Shown here: one piece after another, positions 51,459 to 59,981 of the stretch
Position numbering within the stretch: the first letter of the stretch is position 1
How the letters are laid out: every line of letters starts with the position of its first letter
NCBI GenBank assembly: GCA_028694105.1
Contig: JAQUUC010000008.1
Coordinates: 1 to 64,000 of the forward strand
Direction: 5' to 3'
Length of the DNA stretch: 64,000 nt
Source of the DNA: Hespellia sp.
GTDB taxonomy: Bacteria; Bacillota; Clostridia; Lachnospirales; Lachnospiraceae
Notes under the pieces: model-generated
Told to the model about the DNA's origin: nothing
Database searches by the model: none
Seen by the model: the letters and a program-made list of their open reading frames with translations, nothing else
Position numbers and translations under genes: made by a program

Positions 51459-52424
51459 ATGGCTGAAGAAAAATTATTACTCGAAGTAAAAGAATTGAAA
51501 AAATACTTCGATACTCCAAGAGGAAAGTTACATGCTGTTGACGGAGTTTCATTCAAACTTAACAGAGGTAAGACAATTGGTGTCGTTGGAGAGTCCGGTT
51601 GTGGCAAATCCACATTGGGAAGAACCATTCTTAGGCTGATCGACTCTACAGAAGGACAAGTTCTTTTTGATGGAAAAGACATCACCCATGTTTCAGGAGA
51701 GGAACTTCTGAAATTACGCAGTGAGATGCAGATTATTTTTCAGGATCCGTTTTCATCATTAGATCCGAAGATGACAGTATCCCAGATTATTGAAGAACCG
51801 TTAAAAATTCATAAAGTATATAAAGATAAAAAAGAAAGAGAAGCAAGAGTAGTCGAGCTTATGGAAATCGTAGGACTTGATGAGCGTTATATTAATACAT
51901 ATCCTCATGAGTTGGACGGTGGACGCCGTCAGCGTATCGGTATTGCGCGTTCGATTGCATTAGATCCAAAATTTATCGTGTGTGATGAACCTGTATCTGC
52001 ATTGGACGTATCGATTCAGGCACAGATTTTGAACCTGATGATGGATCTGAAAGATCAGCATGGGTATACTTACATGTTTATTACACATGACCTTTCTGTT
52101 GTAAAACATATCAGTGATGAAATTTTAGTTCTTTATCTTGGAACGATGGTAGAGAAGACATCATCTGACCGTTTATTTAAAAACCCGATTCATCCATACA
52201 CAAAAGCACTTCTTTCCGCAATTCCAATTCCGGATATTGCCTACAAAGGAAGAGAGGCCCAAGTTATGAAAGGGGAGGTTACATCGCCGATCGAACCACC
52301 GGAAGGATGCCGTTTTGCAGCGAGATGTCCGCTTGCAACAGATAAATGTCGTTCGGAATCTCCGGCATTTGTTGAAGTGGAAGAAGATCATTTTGTAGCA
52401 TGCCACTATTGGGATAAACAATAA
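51459..52424 (+). CDS. Opp/Dpp-type ABC ATPase, DppF/OppF-like
   Basis: 321-aa ATP-binding subunit, 2 bp after DppD. Walker A GESGCGKST, Walker B FIVCDEPVSALD and switch His in MFITHDLS are canonical. The signature motif reads LDGGRRQR in place of LSGGQRQR, with Asp for Ser and Arg for Gln. Such a change is known in one partner of some asymmetric ABC dimers and may make one ATP site weak (inference). The C-terminal GCRFAARCPLATDKC carries the family cysteines. It is the last gene of the importer, followed by a terminator. Confidence 0.93.
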   Translation: MAEEKLLLEVKELKKYFDTPRGKLHAVDGVSFKLNRGKTIGVVGESGCGKSTLGRTILRLIDSTEGQVLFDGKDITHVSGEELLKLRSEMQIIFQDPFSSLDPKMTVSQIIEEPLKIHKVYKDKKEREARVVELMEIVGLDERYINTYPHELDGGRRQRIGIARSIALDPKFIVCDEPVSALDVSIQAQILNLMMDLKDQHGYTYMFITHDLSVVKHISDEILVLYLGTMVEKTSSDRLFKNPIHPYTKALLSAIPIPDIAYKGREAQVMKGEVTSPIEPPEGCRFAARCPLATDKCRSESPAFVEVEEDHFVACHYWDKQ

Positions 52425-52435
52425 TAGAGTAGAAA

Positions 52436-52472
52436 ATTTAAAATGCCTCACATTATGTGTGGCATTTTAAAT
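52436..52472 (+). terminator. Long hairpin after importer operon
   Basis: ATTTAAAATGCC pairs with GGCATTTTAAAT, with a further inner CACAT/ATGTG stem. It has A and T tracts on both sides and could work in either direction. It ends 24 bp before the ThuA start codon at 52496. Confidence 0.78.
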
Positions 52473-52495
52473 TACAAAAAGAAAGTGGGACTTAT

Positions 52496-53374
52496 ATGAG
52501 CAAAGAATTATATAATATTTTAATTGTTACAGGGATTGTAACTTCGGAGCATGATCCAAAGACAAACAGAATGATAAAAAGAACATTAGAATCAACGGGA
52601 CGATTTAAAGTGAAAATCACAGAAGAGTTCCGCGGTGCATCAGCAGAGACAATTGAAGGATATGATGCGATTCTGCTTAATTATGATGGAAAAGTTGACG
52701 TGACTGCGCCGTATATTCCGTTGGGAGCAACAGCAGAAAAGACACTTTGCGATTATGTCGCAAATGGTGGTGGAATTATTATCTATCATTCATCTGTAAT
52801 TGCACAAGAGCCTGCTTTTCCGGCTGAATTTATCAAGATGACAGGCGCAGACTTTAAGTTTACAAACGGAGGAAGAAAGAATCCGAAGTTGTCATTCCGT
52901 GTGGATACGGTGAAGGGAGACCCGATTTGTGAAGGCGTGCCGGATTTCTGGTATACAGCACAGGATGATTTGTTTGTGAATGTGAAATGGCTGGAAGACA
53001 GCAATGTAGAGGTGCTTGCAACTGTATATGACGGAGAAGAAGATTACGATATCAGCAGAATGCAAAAACATCTGGCAAGAGATTATGAGAATATTGATCT
53101 CTCAAAACTGGAAAACTTGAATCAGGATAATCCTGTTGTCTGGAAAAACACATATGGAAAAGGTCGCGTGTTTGTTCCGTTTATAGGACATGGAATCGAT
53201 ACAATCCGCAGAGCAGAATTTGTTTCCATTCTTGCAAAAGGTTGTGAGTGGGCATGCTGCGGTGAGGTAACCATTCCGTATCCGGATCTGCAGAATGAAC
53301 GCAGATTTGCCGCATGGCCATATTACGATAATGTGTCTCTGGCAAAGCTTGCAGAGCTGACAGAAGGAATGTAA
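52496..53374 (+). CDS. ThuA-domain protein (second copy)
   Basis: 292-aa ThuA-like protein, paralogous to the one at 2763: both open with LYNILIVTG/LNILLVTG, share TGRFxVxITEEFR, YDGK and GIIIYHSS, and end with GRVFV...GHG and a Trp-Pro-Tyr-Tyr-like tail. The C-terminal half differs more. ATG 52496 has AGTGGGA about 7 nt upstream; an earlier in-frame ATG at 52457 lies inside the hairpin. In rhizobia thuA is encoded with a Gfo/Idh partner acting on 3-keto-disaccharides; here the neighbours are SPI/E and Gfo/Idh genes, so the same chemistry is suggested. Confidence 0.83.
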   Translation: MSKELYNILIVTGIVTSEHDPKTNRMIKRTLESTGRFKVKITEEFRGASAETIEGYDAILLNYDGKVDVTAPYIPLGATAEKTLCDYVANGGGIIIYHSSVIAQEPAFPAEFIKMTGADFKFTNGGRKNPKLSFRVDTVKGDPICEGVPDFWYTAQDDLFVNVKWLEDSNVEVLATVYDGEEDYDISRMQKHLARDYENIDLSKLENLNQDNPVVWKNTYGKGRVFVPFIGHGIDTIRRAEFVSILAKGCEWACCGEVTIPYPDLQNERRFAAWPYYDNVSLAKLAELTEGM

Positions 53375-53389
53375 AAAAGACTTCTTATC

Positions 53390-53434
53390 AAAGCTGTCGG
53401 TAGAAGTGAGAGGATTCTATCGGCAGCAGCTTTT
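53390..53434 (+). terminator. Probable terminator after second ThuA gene
   Basis: AAAGCTG pairs with CAGCTTT, with a further bulged inner stem (CGGTAGAA with TTCTATCG), followed by only a short T run. Confidence 0.55.
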
Positions 53435-53440
53435 ACAATT

Positions 53441-53497
53441 ACTTTTGCTTAATACTTACATAAAAGTATTGACAAGATAAGCGATAAAGTATATGAT
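53441..53497 (+). promoter_or_regulatory. Operator and promoter of isomerase operon III
   Basis: ACTTTTGCTTAA-TAC-TTACATAAAAGT (53441-53467) is an inverted repeat with conserved outer and inner bases. It ends one base before TTGACA (53469-53474). After 17 bp comes TATGAT (53492-53497). The core -35/-10 and the AGTATTGACA junction are the same as in operon II. Confidence 0.78.
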
Positions 53498-53526
53498 TAA
53501 TCTATAAAAATTAGAGGAGGCATTCT

Positions 53527-54492
53527 ATGAAAACTGTTTTTAGCACAGAAATGGTTGATTTGGACCGTCAGGCACCGAATCGTAACAAGCGGGAAAGCAA
53601 ATACTTTTGGGATGAATTATATCCATTAATTGCGGCAGGAAGATTTCAAAGTATTGAGATACCATATGAGCCGAAATGGGATTTTGGCGGGCGTTCAGGC
53701 ATTCCGAGAACGATGAGATCGATTCAGATGAAGTTTGAGACACCGGAAGGATACACAAAACATTTAGCGGAGATGGGAATTACATCAGTAGGCTGTGTTC
53801 ATCTGGATTCAGCGTTGTTCTGCGCCGGAGCACCTGAGATGTATCTGGGAGCGCTTGGACATTTCGCGGAAGAAGCAATTGAATTTACGAAGGGACTTAA
53901 GTGCCCGGTACTTACAATTACAACAACACCCCCGGTATATGCAGTGAAGAATCTGTTGAAGTCAAGAGAAGATTTCAGTGAGGATTTATTGATTGAAAAG
54001 CTGGCAGAACTGATTACAGATATCAATCAGAAAGCAACAGATGCAGGGATTACATTATGCGTAAAGAATACATACTGGGGATTATTCCGAGGAGAGGGGA
54101 TCTTTGATTTCCTTGAAAAATTACCAGATACAGTAAAACTGGATGTTGATACAGCACATCTTGCAATTGCAGGCGTCTCTCCAGCCGAGTTTGTGAAAAA
54201 AGCGGGAAATCGCATCGGTATGGTACATTTTACGGATACAGCATTTGAAGACAATCAGGAAGCATATGCACAGCCACTTCCGGAGTTTCCGGCGAAAGCT
54301 GCCACGAAGGTATTCCGTGATATCGGTGATGGAAACGTGGAGTTCACATCAATTGTAACTGCATTAAAGGAAGTGGGATATGATGGAGAAATCTGTTTCA
54401 ATTGCCGTAACTCTTATGATATGTATCGCTCTATCTTAAGAACAAGAAGCTATATAGACCGCACGTTGGTGCCAGCAGGATATGAGGAATAA
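53527..54492 (+). CDS. Sugar phosphate isomerase/epimerase-like TIM barrel (pair 2, first)
   Basis: 321-aa SPI/E protein, counterpart of the one at 37736: shared segments include CVKNTYWGLFRG, VDTAHLAIAGVSPAEF, MVHFTDTAF and LPEFPAK. Here the metal site is more typical because His is present in VHFTDTAF. It probably acts as a lyase, isomerase or epimerase on a sugar or keto-glycoside. GAGGAGG precedes ATG 53527. It is followed 14 bp later by the second member of the pair and then a Gfo/Idh gene, all likely one operon with operator III. Confidence 0.85.
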   Translation: MKTVFSTEMVDLDRQAPNRNKRESKYFWDELYPLIAAGRFQSIEIPYEPKWDFGGRSGIPRTMRSIQMKFETPEGYTKHLAEMGITSVGCVHLDSALFCAGAPEMYLGALGHFAEEAIEFTKGLKCPVLTITTTPPVYAVKNLLKSREDFSEDLLIEKLAELITDINQKATDAGITLCVKNTYWGLFRGEGIFDFLEKLPDTVKLDVDTAHLAIAGVSPAEFVKKAGNRIGMVHFTDTAFEDNQEAYAQPLPEFPAKAATKVFRDIGDGNVEFTSIVTALKEVGYDGEICFNCRNSYDMYRSILRTRSYIDRTLVPAGYEE

Positions 54493-54506
54493 CAGGAGGG
54501 AAGAAG

Positions 54507-55430
54507 ATGGCAAATATGAAATTATCGCACATGAGTCACTGGAAGACGGTACCGTACAAACAGATTGATAACTTCCGTGATTTTTACTATGAAGATAAAA
54601 CCAATATGGCTTATTATCAGGACTGGGATCGTATCCTGAGATATCATAAAGCAACCGGGTATGACGGAATTGAGCTTGCACCTTGGGATATGGCGGAGAT
54701 TCTGGGACTGTTTGGAACTCCGGAAGAGTACACCGCATTTGCAAAAGAACGCGGCATCGAGGTCAGTGGAATGTTCCACGGAGCTGATGATTCTCAGATT
54801 CTTGAGAAGCATGATGAGGTACTTCAGGCAGCGAAAGAGAACATTGATTTGCTGGAGCGATTTGGCGGGAAACATCTGAACATGTGTCCTGCAAGAAATT
54901 ACTGTGCAGCCGGACCGCTCTCTGATGATGACTTGAAGGTTGCGGCAGGAGTAATCAATGAAATTGGTGAGTATGCACTTGCACATGGCATTCAGGTAGG
55001 ACTTCACAATGAGTTTTTCTGTGCCGTGAACAAAGAAAATCATAGAAGGTTTTTGGAGATGACAGATCCAAAGAGTGTTTTCTATTGTCTGGATACAGCA
55101 CAGATTGCACTGATGGGAGACAATCTGCTGGATTTCTATGATACATATGCAGACAGAATCTGCACCTTCCACTTGAAAGATACTGCATCAACCGGAGAGC
55201 CTGATGAAATACGTCACGGCATGGATCCGGAGATTGTAGATGATGGATGGCGCTGGTTCTGGGAGCCGGGAGAAGGTATTCTTCCGCTGGAAGAATTATG
55301 GAAACTTGTAAAAAAACACGACTTCAAGGGATGGGTGACAATAGAAGATGATGGAGCGCCGGATTATCTGGCAGCGATGGCATTGTCATCTTACTATTTT
55401 AATGAGGTTCTTGGAAAAATTTACCGCTAG
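54507..55430 (+). CDS. Sugar phosphate isomerase/epimerase-like TIM barrel (pair 2, second)
   Basis: 307-aa SPI/E protein, counterpart of the one at 38728. Metal site candidates are LHNEFFCAV (Glu), LDTAQIALMG (Asp), FHLKDTA (His, Asp) and TIEDDGAPD (Glu), and it has the shared WRWFWEPGEGIL block. It is 14 bp after its partner and 35 bp before the Gfo/Idh gene. The conserved pairing of two different SPI/E proteins in two places suggests they work together, as a heteromer or in consecutive steps (inference). ACAGGAGGGAAG precedes the ATG. Confidence 0.88.
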   Translation: MANMKLSHMSHWKTVPYKQIDNFRDFYYEDKTNMAYYQDWDRILRYHKATGYDGIELAPWDMAEILGLFGTPEEYTAFAKERGIEVSGMFHGADDSQILEKHDEVLQAAKENIDLLERFGGKHLNMCPARNYCAAGPLSDDDLKVAAGVINEIGEYALAHGIQVGLHNEFFCAVNKENHRRFLEMTDPKSVFYCLDTAQIALMGDNLLDFYDTYADRICTFHLKDTASTGEPDEIRHGMDPEIVDDGWRWFWEPGEGILPLEELWKLVKKHDFKGWVTIEDDGAPDYLAAMALSSYYFNEVLGKIYR

Positions 55431-55465
55431 GAAAGCGAAGGGCAAAAGCCCGGAGAGGAAGAAAA

Positions 55466-56641
55466 ATGAGTAAAAAAATTGGAGTAGGTATTATTGGATG
55501 TGGAACAATTGCAGATGTATATATGACAAATATTACACAGCATTATAACAACATTGATTTATTAGCAGTTGCTGATATGTATGTGGAGAAAGCACAGCAG
55601 GCAGCTGAGAAGTTTAACGTGCCAAAAGCATGTACAGTAGAAGAACTTCTTGCAATAGATGAGATTGAAATCGTATTAAACCTTACAATCCCAATGGCAC
55701 ATTACGCTGTGGATATGCAGGTGTTAAATGCAGGGAAACATTTATACAGTGAGAAACCACTCACACTGGAAATCGACCAGGCAAAAGAAGTGGTTGCATT
55801 AGCAAAAGAAAAAGGGCTTATGGCGGTATCAGCACCAGACACATTTCTTGGAGCAGGTGCTCAAACCTGCAGAAAACTGGTGGACGAAGATAAGATTGGT
55901 AATGTTGTAGGATTTACAGCTAATATGGCTTGCCCGGGACATGAATTGTGGCATCCGGCACCGGGATTCTATTACAAAAACGGTGGCGGTCCAATGTTCG
56001 ATATGGGACCTTACTACATCACGACACTGGTATCTATTCTTGGACCAATTAAGAGAATTTCCAGTTTTACGACCATTGGAAGAGAAGAGAGAAATATTCT
56101 TGGTACGATGACAAAGACGGAAGTTCCGACACATTACAGTGGAATTATTGAGTTTGAAAATGGAGCAATTGGAAACATCAATATGAGCTTTGAGACATGG
56201 AGTGCATCATTACCATGCTTAGAGTTATATGGAACAAAAGGAACACTTACGGTTCCTGATCCTGATTCCTTTGCGGGAGCAGTCACATTATTTGACGGAC
56301 AGAAACTAAAAGATATGGTAGATGCAGTAACAGATCCACATCCGGCAAAAATCATTACAATGGTAACTCGTCAGGGAGAATGCAAGATGGATCAGCCATT
56401 AGTGTTCTCTTATGATCCAGATCCACATACGAACATGCGAGGTCTTGGAGTGTCTGATATGGCGCAGTCATTGATCGACGGAAGACCAGCCAGACTTACC
56501 TCAGAGATTTCGCTTCATGTTGTAGAAGCCTTAAACGCATTTGAGATTTCTGCTAAGACAGGCACAGCATATGAGATGACGACAACCTGCGAGCGCACAG
56601 AACCAATGAAAGAAGACTGGGAACTCTGGGAAGTGAAATAG
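55466..56641 (+). CDS. Gfo/Idh/MocA-family oxidoreductase (2)
   Basis: 391-aa oxidoreductase. Rossmann motif GVGIIGCGTIADVYMTN, catalytic Lys in LYSEKPLTLE. The usual active-site His in the DxGxH motif is Tyr here (MFDMGPYYITTLV), a pattern seen in one Gfo/Idh subgroup and likely to tune catalysis or substrate. It would oxidise a hydroxyl of the glycosyl unit to a keto group. It is the third gene of operon III, after the SPI/E pair, with a GGAGAGG ribosome site. An ATP-independent oxidise-then-eliminate cassette is the best reading of the operon (inference). Confidence 0.9.
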   Translation: MSKKIGVGIIGCGTIADVYMTNITQHYNNIDLLAVADMYVEKAQQAAEKFNVPKACTVEELLAIDEIEIVLNLTIPMAHYAVDMQVLNAGKHLYSEKPLTLEIDQAKEVVALAKEKGLMAVSAPDTFLGAGAQTCRKLVDEDKIGNVVGFTANMACPGHELWHPAPGFYYKNGGGPMFDMGPYYITTLVSILGPIKRISSFTTIGREERNILGTMTKTEVPTHYSGIIEFENGAIGNINMSFETWSASLPCLELYGTKGTLTVPDPDSFAGAVTLFDGQKLKDMVDAVTDPHPAKIITMVTRQGECKMDQPLVFSYDPDPHTNMRGLGVSDMAQSLIDGRPARLTSEISLHVVEALNAFEISAKTGTAYEMTTTCERTEPMKEDWELWEVK

Positions 56642-56766
56642 ATGAAGTGTCCTGATGAATCCTCAAATAGGCGCATCCTGACGTATCATGAAAGTCTTGC
56701 CGATGTAGTTCACACATGTTAATATATATATGGATTATACGACTATATGAATGAAGAGGGTGGCTT

Positions 56767-57873
56767 ATGGAGGCAACAACTAACAGTGATGTGAGATTAA
56801 ATAATAGAAAAAGATTAGTCAATCTGCTTTTTATGGATGGGGAGATGACGAAACAGGATATCGTGAGAAAGCTGGATATGAGTCTTGCAACAGTTAACTA
56901 TCTTGTAAAGGAATTAATGGAAAAGGGGCTCCTGACAATGGGCGCGGCACTGGACTCGACAGGAGGCAGAAAACCAACTTGTATCAAACCTGTTTATAAT
57001 GCAAGGTATTCTATTGGTGTAGAAGCTGCCTCGGATATAGTCAGACTTGTTGCATTAGATTTGGGAACGCATATTATTGCACGGGAGTCGCATGAGTTAA
57101 TCCAGGAAAACACTTCGTCCTATTGGGAGAAGGTCGGAAATCTTGTAAAAGAATTCGCTGTAAAAAATGAGATACCAAAGGAGCTGCTATTGGATGTTGG
57201 TATTACCATGGGGATTACAATGCAGGATGAAGAAATGGTAGAGCGAAAGAAACAGAGTCAGGAATTTCTGTTTGATATGGAGATGGCAAAAGAAAGTATT
57301 GGTATTCCCGTGCATTTTCGTAATAGCACCAAGATGGCTGCGATAGCCCAATGCTGGCATGGGTCAATAACCGATAATTTCTTATATGTGTATCTGGGCG
57401 CAAAACTCAGCGGTGCAATTGTTTCTGAAAGCGAAGTGATAGATTTTGCTGGAATTAATGGAGAAATAGGATGTATGCTGACGCAGGGACCATCGGATAA
57501 TGTGAGACTGGATTCTATATTTTCAAGAAGAACCCTTTGCAAAAATGCAGGGTGTAAAAATTTGGCGGAATTATTTGAGAAAATAGAAAACGATGACGTA
57601 ACATGCAAAGGTGTCTGGGAAAAATATCTGGCAGAGCTTTCTATACTTGCCTATAACATGTTATGCATATTTGGATGGAGGATTATTTTTGGAGGGTCCA
57701 TTAGTCCATATATTGAAAAGTATTTACCGGTTGTAGAAGATAAAATTCGAGAGTTTTATCCGTTTGAACATTTTCCGGAAAAATTACTCTCAGTATCATC
57801 TTTAGGTGAATATGGTTCTGCAGTTGGAGCGGCGATGCTTCCTGTAGATAAGTTCTTGGAATTTATAGTATAA
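56767..57873 (+). CDS. ROK-family transcriptional regulator (2)
   Basis: 368-aa ROK-type regulator with N-terminal winged HTH (MTKQDIVRKLDMSLATVNYLVKEL; GGRKPT wing) and ROK sugar-sensing domain (YSIGVEAASDIVRLVALDLG; FGGSISPYIEKYL). The normal zinc motif is degenerate: CKNAGCKNLAEL keeps two cysteines of CxCGxxGC. No kinase DxGxT-type active site is evident, so it is a regulator only. It lies directly downstream of operon III and upstream of the next Gfo/Idh operon, so it may control either; it is diverged from the ROK protein at 41382. Confidence 0.87.
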   Translation: MEATTNSDVRLNNRKRLVNLLFMDGEMTKQDIVRKLDMSLATVNYLVKELMEKGLLTMGAALDSTGGRKPTCIKPVYNARYSIGVEAASDIVRLVALDLGTHIIARESHELIQENTSSYWEKVGNLVKEFAVKNEIPKELLLDVGITMGITMQDEEMVERKKQSQEFLFDMEMAKESIGIPVHFRNSTKMAAIAQCWHGSITDNFLYVYLGAKLSGAIVSESEVIDFAGINGEIGCMLTQGPSDNVRLDSIFSRRTLCKNAGCKNLAELFEKIENDDVTCKGVWEKYLAELSILAYNMLCIFGWRIIFGGSISPYIEKYLPVVEDKIREFYPFEHFPEKLLSVSSLGEYGSAVGAAMLPVDKFLEFIV

Positions 57874-57906
57874 GATAAAGTTTATTGATATTGCGCGTTG
57901 CCTGTC

Positions 57907-57950
57907 ATAAAAGAACCATGGTTTCAAATTTGAAACCATGGTTCTTTTAT
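57907..57950. terminator. Perfect 44-bp palindrome, bidirectional terminator
   Basis: A perfect inverted repeat centred at 57928/57929 with ATAAAAGAACC at the left edge and GGTTCTTTTAT at the right. As RNA it forms a very stable hairpin ending in TTTTAT. It would stop transcription from both sides. The central GTTTCAAATTTGAAAC is also self-complementary. Confidence 0.85.
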
Positions 57951-58070
57951 TGAACTTAAAGTCTTGGAAAATGGAACTTTATATTTGCGAAAGAACGCAG
58001 AAAGAAAATGGAATAGATATAATGAACTTACAACAAACAAAGAACATTTAAAACAAGGAGGTAATTAGTT

Positions 58071-59138
58071 ATGGCTAAAGTAAAAGTAGGTATTATTGGA
58101 GTTGGAGAAATTGGAACAACAAAACATCTGGAACAGCTGACAACGCATAAGGACGAGGTAGAAATCGCAGCATTATGTGATGTACTGCCGGAGAGATGTG
58201 AAGCTGCAAATGAAAAGTATGGTATTTCAGCTAAAGTCTACACAGATTACAAAGAAATGCTTCAGGATGAAACACTGGATGTCATCCATGTGTGTACACC
58301 AAACCCACTTCATGCAGAGATGGCAATCGCAGCATTTGAAAAGGGAAAACACGTATATTGCGAGAAACCAATCGCATGTACATACGAGGATGCAAAGGCA
58401 ATTCTTGCAGCTAGAGATGCAGCAGGAAAACAGCTTGCAAGTGGAACACAGTGGAGATACAACACAGCACCTATGGAAATGAAAAAGATGTATGAAGCTG
58501 GCGAATTCGGAGATGTATATTACATCCGTTCTTCACAGCTTAGACCAAGAAGACTGCCAGCATACGGTGTATACACCAACAAAGAGTTAAATGGTGGTGG
58601 TGTGTTGATGGATGGAGGTCCTCATTCTATCGACCTTCCAATGTGGATGACAAACAACTATGATGTTGCAAGCGTTCGCGGTGTGACATTTGATAAGATG
58701 AAAAACTTCCCAGAAGGAAATGATCTTGGACCTTGGGATCCTGATAATTTTGATGTGGAAGATTCCGCATATGCAATGATTACAATGAAGAATGGCTCTA
58801 TGTTCTATGTAGAAACTGCATGGTGCTCAAACATGTTACAGGAAGCTCCGGGAATTGTCTGCTCGATAGCTGGTACAAAAGCAGGTGCTGATATGGTTGG
58901 ACCTGGATTTGAGAATACAGTACGTGTGACAAAGATGGTAGACGGAAAGCTTACAACAGAGTCAGTTGACCCAGAGAACAAATACAACATGTGGGCATAC
59001 GATATGGACAAATGGGTTGAAGCTGTTACAACTGGAAGTGAGCCGGCAGTTACGGGTGAGCAGGCAGCAGTTGTTACACGTGTAATCGAAGCAATCTATA
59101 AATCAGCAGAGACAGGCGAGACAGTCGTATTTGACTAA
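58071..59138 (+). CDS. Gfo/Idh/MocA-family oxidoreductase (3), DgpA-like group
   Basis: 355-aa oxidoreductase: GIIGVGEIGTTKHLEQL (NAD loop), VYCEKPIACTYED (catalytic Lys), GGPHSIDLPMWM (Asp/His). It shares with the enzyme at 62173 a long run of matches: PRRLPAYGVYTNKELNGGG against RRAVPTWGVFPNKALQGGG, and GPWDPDNFDVEDSA against GPWDPETFEVEDSA. The pair probably belongs to the group that contains DgpA-type glycoside 3-dehydrogenases of gut bacteria, from recall of the family motif, not a search. AAGGAGG precedes the ATG. It is followed 33 bp later by a Hyi-like isomerase gene. Confidence 0.88.
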   Translation: MAKVKVGIIGVGEIGTTKHLEQLTTHKDEVEIAALCDVLPERCEAANEKYGISAKVYTDYKEMLQDETLDVIHVCTPNPLHAEMAIAAFEKGKHVYCEKPIACTYEDAKAILAARDAAGKQLASGTQWRYNTAPMEMKKMYEAGEFGDVYYIRSSQLRPRRLPAYGVYTNKELNGGGVLMDGGPHSIDLPMWMTNNYDVASVRGVTFDKMKNFPEGNDLGPWDPDNFDVEDSAYAMITMKNGSMFYVETAWCSNMLQEAPGIVCSIAGTKAGADMVGPGFENTVRVTKMVDGKLTTESVDPENKYNMWAYDMDKWVEAVTTGSEPAVTGEQAAVVTRVIEAIYKSAETGETVVFD

Positions 59139-59171
59139 ATTGTCTGAATAAGAAAAAGTGAGGAACAGAAT

Positions 59172-59945
59172 ATGAAATATAGTTTATGTGCAGACATTAT
59201 GTTTGTGGCAGTTGGTGAAAAAGGACCGATCTGGCCGGGAACAGATGGAATCGTAGATGCAATGAAATTTGCAAAAGAAAATGGATTGACGGGAATTGAG
59301 ATGTTTGGTCTTGAGGGTCGTGATCTGGATGTACTCGCCAAAGAGAGCAAGGATTTAGGAATCGAAATCAGAGCCTGCGTGTCAGGCGGAGCAATGCTGC
59401 TTGGTGATCCGGCAAAGACAGATGAATTAGTTGCGGCATTCACAGACAGCGTTCCCAAAGCAAAGAAAATCGGATGTAAAAAACTTATTTTTAATGCGGA
59501 TCAATACGCAAAAGATATTTCCAGAGAAGAAGTTTTAGGCACAATGAAAAAACAGTTAGAGCTTATTGCTCCGATTGCTGAGAAAGAAGATGTAATCGTA
59601 ATTGTTGAGCCGTTGACAGGCGGATTTTTCCAGACAGCGGAGGAAGCATTTGGTCTGATTAAGGCGGTTGACAGTAAAAATGTAAAACTCTTATATGATA
59701 TCTTCCATTTCCAGAATATTGATGGAAAAATTACAGAGACAATTAAGAATAACCTTGATTTAATCGGAGACATTCATGGAGCTGGAGCACCTATGAGAGC
59801 AGAACTTACAGTGGGTGAACTTGATTACAAATTTATTCTGAATACGTTAGTTGAACTGGGCTATGAAGATAATTTCTGCTTGGAATTCTTCACATTCCAA
59901 GACCGGGAAGCGAAAGTGGCTGCTTCATGTAAAATCCTGCCATAA
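59172..59945 (+). CDS. Hydroxypyruvate isomerase-like TIM barrel
   Basis: 257-aa xylose-isomerase-like barrel of the Hyi/OtnI group, the usual length. Diagnostic segments: IVEPLTGGFF (Glu), LLYDIFHFQNIDG (Asp, His), GDIHGAGAPMRAELTVGELDY and a late LEFF (Glu), giving a full metal site. Members convert hydroxypyruvate or 2-oxo-tetronate-type acids or related keto-sugars. Following a Gfo/Idh gene by 33 bp, it would take the keto product or a rearranged sugar (inference). AGTGAGGAAC precedes ATG 59172. Then comes the RpiR regulator. Confidence 0.87.
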   Translation: MKYSLCADIMFVAVGEKGPIWPGTDGIVDAMKFAKENGLTGIEMFGLEGRDLDVLAKESKDLGIEIRACVSGGAMLLGDPAKTDELVAAFTDSVPKAKKIGCKKLIFNADQYAKDISREEVLGTMKKQLELIAPIAEKEDVIVIVEPLTGGFFQTAEEAFGLIKAVDSKNVKLLYDIFHFQNIDGKITETIKNNLDLIGDIHGAGAPMRAELTVGELDYKFILNTLVELGYEDNFCLEFFTFQDREAKVAASCKILP

Positions 59946-59981
59946 AGGATAATTTCTTTATCCGCTTACCGAAAGGCATAC

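Noticed and set aside
54522..55172. 216-codon minus-strand open frame
   Set aside because: Antisense to the SPI/E gene at 54507; product has no family features.
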